Both the position numbers and the translations under genes were made by a program. The notes under the pieces are model-generated. The model saw only the letters and a list, made by a program, of their open reading frames with translations. It made no database searches and had not been told where the DNA came from. A stretch of DNA of 64,000 bases from JBGPTF01 sp041490445 (lineage in GTDB: Bacteria > Acidobacteriota > Terriglobia > Acidiferrales > UBA7541). Below are positions 16,417 through 23,608 of the stretch, piece after piece; the first letter of the stretch is position 1; each line of letters begins with the position of its first letter. The stretch lies in the NCBI GenBank assembly GCA_041490445.1, contig JBGPTF010000014.1, forward strand, positions 1 through 64,000. Reading direction: 5' to 3'.

Positions 16417-17031
16417 ATGTCCACACGCACTCCGATTTGCAATTTGCCCTCATCCTCGCTACCCTATCGCATGAAATCAACACACGAACCGCCCGCCCGG
16501 CTCGACATCCTCCAAAAGAAGCAACCCAGCCTCGGCCGCCACAAGCGCCGCTGCACCGTCTGCCATCATCCCGAACGCGACCTGATTGAACAGGAATTCC
16601 TTCGCTGGAGCAGCCCTTACGAAATCTCCGAGGCCTTCGACCTCAAGGACCCCTCATCCATCTACCGCCACGCCCACGCCTTCGGACTCTTCGCCCGACG
16701 CCGCCTCAACGTCCGCTGCGTGGCCGAGCAAATTCTCGAAGGCGCGGATAGTGTCAAGCCCACCGGCAACTCCGTGCTGCGGGCCCTTCGTGCCTTCACC
16801 CAGATCACCGACGAGGGCCAGTGGGTCGAGCCGCCCAAGCGCGTTGTGGTCACACACGTCGTGCGGACAATTTCCGCGGACGCCATCCATCACCCCGGCG
16901 CGCATCACAACCGCAAAATTCGCGCGAATCCGCCGCAACTTCCGGCTGCACAACAACTTCTAATCGCCACACCGTTGCGAAGCTCCAAATCGGCCAAGTC
17001 GTTGAAAACAAACGGTGGCTCCCATGTCTAA
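16417..17031 (+). CDS. CxxC/HTH-like protein of an orphan family
   Basis: Residues about 45-55 contain CTVCHHPERDLIE, a possible zinc-binding knuckle. A helix-turn-helix-like stretch follows (about 60-90) with SPYEISEAFDL and SSIYRHAHAFGL. A conserved-looking helix then leads to QWVEPPKRVVVTHV, and the tail is poorly structured. I recall near relatives recurring as dispersed orphan genes in acidobacterial genomes, but I cannot verify this here. The DNA-binding idea comes only from the HTH-like pattern and basic charge. The start is uncertain: ATG 16417 or ATG 16471, which would begin 19 residues later; neither has a clear ribosome-binding site. It has no functional neighbour. Confidence 0.65.
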   Translation: MSTRTPICNLPSSSLPYRMKSTHEPPARLDILQKKQPSLGRHKRRCTVCHHPERDLIEQEFLRWSSPYEISEAFDLKDPSSIYRHAHAFGLFARRRLNVRCVAEQILEGADSVKPTGNSVLRALRAFTQITDEGQWVEPPKRVVVTHVVRTISADAIHHPGAHHNRKIRANPPQLPAAQQLLIATPLRSSKSAKSLKTNGGSHV

Positions 17032-17128
17032 CCGCAACGGAAAACTACAGTCGCGAACAACCAACTCGTTGAAATCGCACCAAATAATTTTCTCTAACCG
17101 CAAATTTTTGATGGTTTTTATCGAGTGC

Positions 17129-17167
17129 GGCGGCTCGCCGCCTAGCCCCGAGGCTCACGCCTCGGGG
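17129..17167. repeat. Two adjacent perfect inverted repeats
   Basis: GGCGGC-TC-GCCGCC (17129-17142) is followed at once by CCCCGAGGC-TCAC-GCCTCGGGG (17146-17167), a nine-pair stem. They lie between the CxxC/HTH-like gene and the homocysteine methyltransferase gene. No T-run follows, so they are either factor-dependent terminator structures or another dispersed repeat. The rest of 17032-17312 shows no gene and no recognisable SAM or cobalamin riboswitch. Confidence 0.6.
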
Positions 17168-17312
17168 ATTCACGCGCAGCAGCCCTCGCATCGCTCCTCG
17201 GCGCTCTCCGGGAGCGAACATGAGCCGCCCCTCGGCCCCGCTTTCAAGCGGGTGTTATACTTCCCCGCGATTTCTCCCGGCTCTATGCAAAAAAGGAAAG
17301 TCCTGATCGAAC

Positions 17313-19166
17313 ATGAGAATTGACGAATTCAACGAGCGGCTGCGCGACGCGATTCTTGTCGCCGACGGGGCGATGGGCTCGATGCTGTACGAGATGCTCG
17401 GCCCGCAGCGCTGCCTCGATGAGCTGAATGCGACGCAGCCCGAGGCGGTTTTTCGCATACATCAGTCGTACATCGAAGCCGGCGCGCAAATTCTCGAAAC
17501 AAATACCTTTGGCGCCAACCGCCACAAACTGGCGCAACTCGGTCTGGGCGAGAGCGTTGCCGAATTCAATCATCGCGGCGTGAAGCTGGCGCGCGAGGCG
17601 CGCGAAGCCGCCCGCCAGGAAGTGCTCATCGCCGGCTCGATCGGACCGCTCGGCACGATGCGCCAGGTGCGCGAGCTTCCGTTCGAGGAAGTCCGCGAGA
17701 TTTATCGCGAGCAGGCTGCGGCGCTCGAAGAGCGCGGCGTGGACCTCTTCATCCTCGAAACATTTTCCAATCTCGATGAGCTGCTCGCAGCAATCGACGC
17801 CGTCCGCTCGTTTTCCCAATTGCCCCTCGTTGCGGAAATGACCTATTCGGAGGAAGGAACGACGTTCGGAGGCATCCGGCCGCAAGACGTCTGGACAAGA
17901 CTGAAAGACGCCAAAGTCCAGGCGATCGGCGCGAACTGCACGATTGGCCCGCAATCCCTGCTGCCGGTCTTGCAGGAACTCGCCGCAGTGAGCGCGCTGC
18001 CGCTGAGCGCCATGCCCAACGTCGGATTCCCCAAACGATTGGGAGACCGGACCGTTTACCCGAAATCTTCACCGGAATATTTTGCGGCCTTTGCACGCGA
18101 TGCGGTGGCCGTAGGCATCCGTATCCTCGGCGGCTGCTGCGGCACGACACCCGGCCACATCCACGCGATGGCGGAAACCGTCAAGAATTTGCGCCCTGGG
18201 AGAACTCGGGAGCTGGCGCCGGCCGGCGCGACGGTAGTGGAAGCGCGTCACCCGTTGCAACGCACGGTGCTCGAGCCGGAAAGCGGCCTGTGGCGAAAAA
18301 TCCGTGACGGAAAATTCATCGTCTCCGTGGAAATTGATCCGCCAAAAGGAGTGACGCTCGATCGCGTCCTCGAACAGGTCGGAAAAGTCATGGCGAGCGG
18401 CCGCGTGGACGTGATCGACATCAACAGCGGCACGCTCGCGCGTGTCGGCATGGACGCGCTGGTGCTGGCCGGCGCCCTCGAAGCGCTCGGCTACGAAACA
18501 TTGCCTCATCTCACGACGCGCGACGCGAACATCATTGGTCTCCAGGCGATGTTGCTGGGCGCCTGGTCGGTCGGCGGCGTGCGCAACGTTCTCGCGATTA
18601 CGGGCGATCCGCCCTCCCTGGGCGATCACCCGGAAACCAGCGGCGTGTACGAAGTGGATTCGATCGGCCTCGCAAAAATGATTTCGCGGCTGAATCAGGG
18701 AACCGACTGGGCGGGCAAAAACCTTGGCGGCGCCACGAATTTCACGATCGGCGTCGCGCTCAATCCGGTCGCCGACGATCTCGACGAGGAAATCCGGCGC
18801 TTCCTGGCGAAGGTCGAGGCCGGCGCGCATTTCGCCATGACGCAACCGCTCTTTGATCCTTCTCAATGGCAGGCTTTCCTGAAAAAGATCGGCGGGAAAT
18901 CTCCCGTACCCATCATCGTTGGCGTGTGGCCCCTCACGAGTTACAAACAGGCGCAGCGGCTGAATAACGAAGTTCCCGGGATCGTCATCCCGGACGCAAC
19001 CTTCAAGGAACTGGAAGCGGCCGGAACGAATGCGCGCGATCGTGGCTTCGCCGTCGCGCGACGCATGCTCGATTGGGCCCGGTCCGCGCGCGACCTCGGC
19101 ATCGCGGGCGCCTATTTAATTCCGCCCTTCAAGCGCTACGAAGAAATTCTGGAGATCTTCAACTAA
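17313..19166 (+). CDS. Bifunctional homocysteine S-methyltransferase / methylenetetrahydrofolate reductase
   Basis: A 617-residue fusion. Residues about 1-290 form a homocysteine S-methyltransferase barrel: VADGAMGSMLYEM near the start, ETNTFGANRHKL, and the zinc cysteines in GANCTIGP (about 208) and GGCCGTTPGHI (about 272). Residues about 325-617 form a MetF-like reductase with VSVEIDPPKGV, LTTRDAN, LAITGDPP and FAMTQPLFD motifs. The same fusion is known from YitJ-type proteins. It would reduce methylene-tetrahydrofolate and transfer a methyl group to homocysteine, making methionine. It is separated by 66 bases from the convergent phosphatase gene. The cystathionine beta-synthase upstream shares homocysteine as substrate. 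Confidence 0.92.
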   Translation: MRIDEFNERLRDAILVADGAMGSMLYEMLGPQRCLDELNATQPEAVFRIHQSYIEAGAQILETNTFGANRHKLAQLGLGESVAEFNHRGVKLAREAREAARQEVLIAGSIGPLGTMRQVRELPFEEVREIYREQAAALEERGVDLFILETFSNLDELLAAIDAVRSFSQLPLVAEMTYSEEGTTFGGIRPQDVWTRLKDAKVQAIGANCTIGPQSLLPVLQELAAVSALPLSAMPNVGFPKRLGDRTVYPKSSPEYFAAFARDAVAVGIRILGGCCGTTPGHIHAMAETVKNLRPGRTRELAPAGATVVEARHPLQRTVLEPESGLWRKIRDGKFIVSVEIDPPKGVTLDRVLEQVGKVMASGRVDVIDINSGTLARVGMDALVLAGALEALGYETLPHLTTRDANIIGLQAMLLGAWSVGGVRNVLAITGDPPSLGDHPETSGVYEVDSIGLAKMISRLNQGTDWAGKNLGGATNFTIGVALNPVADDLDEEIRRFLAKVEAGAHFAMTQPLFDPSQWQAFLKKIGGKSPVPIIVGVWPLTSYKQAQRLNNEVPGIVIPDATFKELEAAGTNARDRGFAVARRMLDWARSARDLGIAGAYLIPPFKRYEEILEIFN

Positions 19167-19233
19167 ATGGACCGCTTCTACATCCCCGGCGGGACAGTGG
19201 CTCTCCTTCCAATGAATCTGTCTTCGGGTTTCT

Positions 19234-20025
19234 TCAGAAAAACCAGAATCGCTTGCGACGCGCGGGCAGTGCGGATTCTTGCGGCGAAGACGCGCGTTCC
19301 GGCGGCTCCGGGACATACGGCAACGGCCTCCCCTCGAACGCGGCGAGAGGATTTTCCCGGCACAGTGCGCGCGCGACCTCTTCCCCCTTCAGGGCAGTCA
19401 CATGATCGAACGCTTCGCGCAATTTCAACGGACGCGATGTCAGATTGTGGGCGTCGCTGGCGATGAAGTGTATGCAATCCTCCTGAAGCCATCGCTCCGC
19501 CGCTTCCTTCGCTGCTGGCCCAAATCGGCCGAGGAAGGACAGCGCGGTCACCTGCGCATAACAGCCTTGACGCAACCAGCGATAGAGCCGCTCCGGATTG
19601 GAACGGATCAGCGGGTTGCGCTCCGGGTGCGTGATGATCGGCTTGAGCCCCGCCAGGTGGAGCTGATGTAGAGTCTGGTCGGTTGATGGCGGGATTGCAT
19701 AGTCCGCAAATTCCACGAGCAGGTAAGTCTTCTGGTTGATCGTGTATTTCGCCGGTGCCTCGCGAATGTCCTGCAGATTCTCGAAACTCAAATGAAAGTC
19801 ACAGCCCGTGGCAAAAAGGAGACGATCGCCGAGGCTCGCTTGGATTTCATCTCGGCGCTTCTGTATCAGTTCGGGAATAAATGGGTAGCGATCATTCGCG
19901 TGCGGGGTTGCCACGACGTGCGTGATTCCATCGGAGATGGCCATTTCGGCCATCTGCAGCGACGTTTCGAGCGAATCTGGGCCGTCGTCGAGGTCTGGCA
20001 GGATGTGGCAATGGATGTCAACCAT
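19234..20025 (-). CDS. CpsB/YwqE-type PHP-domain tyrosine phosphatase
   Basis: A 263-residue PHP-fold protein. Metal ligands are visible in order: MVDIHCHILPDLDDGP (residues 1-16), ATPHAND (about 41), THPERNP (about 138) and ASDAHN (about 192). This group contains manganese-dependent protein-tyrosine phosphatases that control capsule and exopolysaccharide synthesis. The start is ATG 20025, where the PHP motif begins at once; upstream in-frame codons look non-coding. It is divergent from the export operon with a 267-base shared regulatory region. No BY-kinase is visible in the window, so its substrate is either encoded elsewhere or is another protein. Confidence 0.9.
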   Translation of the reverse strand: MVDIHCHILPDLDDGPDSLETSLQMAEMAISDGITHVVATPHANDRYPFIPELIQKRRDEIQASLGDRLLFATGCDFHLSFENLQDIREAPAKYTINQKTYLLVEFADYAIPPSTDQTLHQLHLAGLKPIITHPERNPLIRSNPERLYRWLRQGCYAQVTALSFLGRFGPAAKEAAERWLQEDCIHFIASDAHNLTSRPLKLREAFDHVTALKGEEVARALCRENPLAAFEGRPLPYVPEPPERASSPQESALPARRKRFWFF

Positions 20026-20109
20026 CGGGAGCCGAGGATAGCGCAATGAGTTTCCGCAAAAAAGGCAAATCAGCCGCAGGCGACACAATTGAAACGCAGG
20101 GCGTGAGAA

Positions 20110-20125
20110 TGGCCGGGAATTTGCA
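20110..20125 (+). promoter_or_regulatory. Sigma-54-type (-24/-12) promoter of the exopolysaccharide block
   Basis: The 16-base element TGGCCGGGAATTTGCA matches the sigma-54 consensus TGGCACGNNNNTTGCA at 10 of 12 defined positions. The invariant GG (20111-20112) and GC (20123-20124) are separated by exactly 10 bases. Initiation near 20136 would leave a leader of about 157 bases before the GTG start at 20293. An inverted TTGGAA/TTCCAA pair lies just downstream (20134-20166). No enhancer-binding protein gene is visible in the window. Confidence 0.6.
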
Positions 20126-20292
20126 TAAAAGTATTGGAATCGGGGTTTCACAGTTCCAATTTGGAAACGAGTGAGGATGCGCGGGCTGAAAAACCCACTG
20201 CTAAACCCGATGTTTCGCTCGCCGTTGGGCATCACTGGGGGAGGTCTCGAATCCCTTCACCCGAACGGGCAGTTTTTCAGGAGGTGGTAGAG

Positions 20293-23200
20293 GTGTTCCC
20301 AGGGATGATTTGCGTCCAGTGTTCGATACGAGGTCTCTTTTCTAGACGCCTCAGTTGTCTTCTCCTCGGATTGGCATTCACTCTCACGCCGAGGCTGCTT
20401 CCAGCGCAGGCAGGAAAAACGGAGCCGGGGAGCCGCGACGGTGGGTCCGAGCTCTCTCGCGACAACCTGAGACATGTGTCGGCCTCTGCAGAACTTATCC
20501 GGGCAGTGCTCCAAGCCCAGCCGGGCCTGCTGATCGAATTGAAGCGCTGGGTCGCAAAAGACGCCGCGGATCACGGCCAAGTCGTCAACGACGCGGACCT
20601 GAGCGATCGGATGGTCTTTGGCCGGCTGGACGCGGATGTAGAGTTTCGGGCGGTCGCGACGCAATTGCTTCAACGCTATGGGTACTTGACCCCAAAGGTT
20701 GATCCGGAATCGGACACGGCCAAAGAGCAGGACCTCGTGCGCAAGGAACGCGCGATCCGGCTGGCCCGTGAGGAAGAAAACAGCCGGGCCGGCAGCGAGC
20801 CGACCCAGGAGCAGAAGAAAGCGGCGGAGCCACCGCGGGTCCAACAGACGCGGCCGGAGACCGAAGCGGGGTCGACATCTCCGTTGCTGCAGCGGACGAA
20901 CCAGACCTTGTCTTCTCCAGGAGAAGCCATTCTGTCGGCGAGTCCCGGCGTGCAGGCAAGCGGCGCACGGATGAGCGAGATGGGAGTGTCAATCTCGGCC
21001 GAGGCCGACGGAGAGATTCCAGCGCGCCCGCGGCGAATCTTGCGCAACGAGGAAAACCCACGCAAAGCGGAACTGGAGCCCGCGACGATGGCGCGCCGGG
21101 TAAACCCCTACGCAAATATTCCCTCGCTCTATGACATGTACCTGCAGGCCGTGCCGCACCCGCCGCAATTGGAACGCTTCGGCGCGGACGTGTTTCGCGA
21201 CGGCACGCGCGACGACGGACTTCTGCCGATGGATCTGCCGGTGGGCCCGGATTACGTGGTTGGACCGGGAGACGGATTGACAATCGATCTGTGGGGCGGA
21301 GTCTCGCAGCGGTTGATCCGCGTCGTGGACCGCGAAGGACGCGTCACTCTGCCGGAGTCCGGGCCGGTGCTGGTGAGCGGACGAACGCTCGGTGAAGTGC
21401 AGCAGGCGGTGCAACAGGTTCTCCGGACGCAGTTCCGGGACGTATCTGCCGACATCTCGCTCTCGCGCTTGCGAACCATCCGCGTGTACGTGGTCGGGGA
21501 CGTCGAACACCCCGGCGCATACGACATCAGTTCGCTCTCGACGCCCCTCAACGCCCTGTTCCAGGCAGGCGGGCCAACCGACCGTGGCTCGATGCGCTTG
21601 TTGCGACATTATCGCGGCAAACAGCTCGTCGAGGATGTGGACCTGTACGACTTGCTCTTGCACGGCGTGCGATCCGGTATGGAGCGCCTCGACAACGGCG
21701 ATACGGTGCTCGTGCCGCCTCTTGGACCGCAGCTTACGGTGGAAGGCATGGTGCGGCGTCCGGCGGAGTACGAACTCCACGGGGAAAAGAACTTGTCCGA
21801 GGCGCTCGAGCTTGCGGGCGGCATCTTGCCGGCAGCGGCGCTGCGGCACATCGAGGTACAGAGGCTGGTGGCGCACGAGAAGCGCACGATGCTGAGCCTC
21901 GACATCCCTGAGGGGCAGGACGCGGAGTCGGTGCGCAAACAGCTCGAGGCGTTCGCGATTCATGACAATGACGACGTGCGCATCTTCCCTATCGCGCCCT
22001 ACAACCAGGACGCGGTTTACCTCGAAGGGCACGTCCTGCGGCCGGGGCGGTATTCCTATCGCCGGGGTATGCGGCTGACCGATGTGGTCGCCTCGTATAA
22101 GGATTTGCTGCCCGAGCCGTCGGCGAAATACGCCGAGATTATTCGTCTGAATCCGCCGGACTTCCATCCAAGCGTCGAGAGCTTTGACCTGGGGAATGCC
22201 CTGGAAAATCCTGCGGCTGCACCGGTGCTCGAACCGCTCGACACGGTTCGGATTTACAGCCGGTATGATTTTCAAAACCCGCCGGTCGTCACCGTGGTGG
22301 GCGACGTGCGCGCCCCGGGAACGTATCGCACCTCCGGGCAAATCCACCTTCAGGATGCCATCCAGATGGCCGGCGGGCTAACGCCGGACGCGGAAACCGA
22401 CAACACCCAGGTCATGCGACAGCAGTCCGACGGCATGCTGAAAATCCTAGACGTTAATTTGCGCGAGGCACTGGCCGGCAATCCACTCGACAACGTCTTG
22501 CTCCAGCCCCGGGACAGTATCGTCGTGCACCGCGATCCGAAGAAGGTGGACCCAGCCACGGTCACAATTCAAGGAGAGGTGATCCGGCCCGGCCGCTACC
22601 TTCTCGGCGCGAACCTTCGCATCGCCGACTTTATCCGCCTGGCAGGTGGTTTGAAGCGCAGCGCGGATCCGAGCCTGGCCGATTTGACGCATTACCAGAC
22701 TGCCAGCCACGAATCGCACCCGAGCGAACATCGCGAAATTCACCTCCCGGAAGCGTTTGCTGGCGATGCAGAACAGAATCTCGTGCTGCGCGACGGGGAT
22801 GTGCTGACGGTTCCGAGCCTGCCCGGCTGGAGCGACATCGGCGCCACCGTGTCCATCAACGGTGAAGTGGCTCATGCAGGCACGTACGGCATCCGTCCCG
22901 GTGAAAAACTCAGCTCCGTCCTGAAGCGCGCGGGGGGTTTCCTGCCCACGGCGTATCCCGAAGCGGTTGTTTTTGAGCGCGTGGAGGTCCGGCAACTCCA
23001 GGAAAAGAATAAAGAAGACCTGATCCAACGGATCGAGCTGGAACCTGCCAACCTCAAGACGTCGGCAACAAGCAGCGCGCAGGACACCGCAACGTTGCAA
23101 CAGGCAGCTCTACAACAGCGTCAGCACATGATCGAGGCCTTGCGCCGGACTCCGGTGACCGGCCGCATGGTGATTCACGTCCAGCGAAATCTGAGCGATC

Positions 23201-23595
23201 TTGCGCGCACGCCGGATGACATCGAACTGCGCGCGGGCGACAACCTTTTCATCCCGAAGCGCCCCAACTTTGTGCTGGTCGTCGGGCAGGTCTACAACTC
23301 GAATGCGATTAGCTACACGCCGCGGAAGAGCGCGGGTTGGTATCTGTCCCAGGCCGGCGGGCCGACCGACCTGGCGGAAAAAGGCGCGATTTTCATCATC
23401 CGCGCGAATGGTGCGGTCGTGACCGGCCGGGGCGGCCTGTGGTCGGGGAGCGTGCTGGGAAGACAAGTCGAGCCGGGCGATACAGTCGTCGTTCCGGAAA
23501 AAGCAATCGGCGATTCAGCCACCTGGAAAAACATCATCACGCTGGCGCAGGTGGCGCAATCCGCCGCCGTTACGGCGCTGGTTGTCACGCGGTAA
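20293..23595 (+). CDS. Multi-SLBB polysaccharide export protein
   Basis: An exported protein of about 1100 residues related to Wza-type export proteins. After a signal peptide (about residues 13-39) and a charged, low-complexity region (about 40-290), a poly-export domain begins at about 316 with PDYVVGPGDGLTIDLWG. Seven SLBB-like repeats follow, at about 394, 480, 574, 663, 756, 851 and 992, each with a (V/I)xGxVxxPGxY-like start. No lipobox cysteine follows the signal peptide, unlike Wza. Start choice: AGGAGG (20279-20284) is eight bases from GTG 20293, whereas ATG 20305 is 20 bases away. It probably forms the outer-membrane or trans-envelope part of the export channel, with Wzz as inner-membrane partner. 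Confidence 0.88.
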   Translation: MFPGMICVQCSIRGLFSRRLSCLLLGLAFTLTPRLLPAQAGKTEPGSRDGGSELSRDNLRHVSASAELIRAVLQAQPGLLIELKRWVAKDAADHGQVVNDADLSDRMVFGRLDADVEFRAVATQLLQRYGYLTPKVDPESDTAKEQDLVRKERAIRLAREEENSRAGSEPTQEQKKAAEPPRVQQTRPETEAGSTSPLLQRTNQTLSSPGEAILSASPGVQASGARMSEMGVSISAEADGEIPARPRRILRNEENPRKAELEPATMARRVNPYANIPSLYDMYLQAVPHPPQLERFGADVFRDGTRDDGLLPMDLPVGPDYVVGPGDGLTIDLWGGVSQRLIRVVDREGRVTLPESGPVLVSGRTLGEVQQAVQQVLRTQFRDVSADISLSRLRTIRVYVVGDVEHPGAYDISSLSTPLNALFQAGGPTDRGSMRLLRHYRGKQLVEDVDLYDLLLHGVRSGMERLDNGDTVLVPPLGPQLTVEGMVRRPAEYELHGEKNLSEALELAGGILPAAALRHIEVQRLVAHEKRTMLSLDIPEGQDAESVRKQLEAFAIHDNDDVRIFPIAPYNQDAVYLEGHVLRPGRYSYRRGMRLTDVVASYKDLLPEPSAKYAEIIRLNPPDFHPSVESFDLGNALENPAAAPVLEPLDTVRIYSRYDFQNPPVVTVVGDVRAPGTYRTSGQIHLQDAIQMAGGLTPDAETDNTQVMRQQSDGMLKILDVNLREALAGNPLDNVLLQPRDSIVVHRDPKKVDPATVTIQGEVIRPGRYLLGANLRIADFIRLAGGLKRSADPSLADLTHYQTASHESHPSEHREIHLPEAFAGDAEQNLVLRDGDVLTVPSLPGWSDIGATVSINGEVAHAGTYGIRPGEKLSSVLKRAGGFLPTAYPEAVVFERVEVRQLQEKNKEDLIQRIELEPANLKTSATSSAQDTATLQQAALQQRQHMIEALRRTPVTGRMVIHVQRNLSDLARTPDDIELRAGDNLFIPKRPNFVLVVGQVYNSNAISYTPRKSAGWYLSQAGGPTDLAEKGAIFIIRANGAVVTGRGGLWSGSVLGRQVEPGDTVVVPEKAIGDSATWKNIITLAQVAQSAAVTALVVTR

Positions 23596-23608
23596 AGGAA
23601 TCTCGTCC

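Noticed and set aside
17146..17167. Strong hairpin as an intrinsic terminator
   Set aside because: No T-run follows the nine-pair stem; I list it as an inverted repeat instead.
17032..17312. SAM or cobalamin riboswitch in front of the homocysteine methyltransferase gene
   Set aside because: The region holds inverted repeats but not the conserved core of either riboswitch class.
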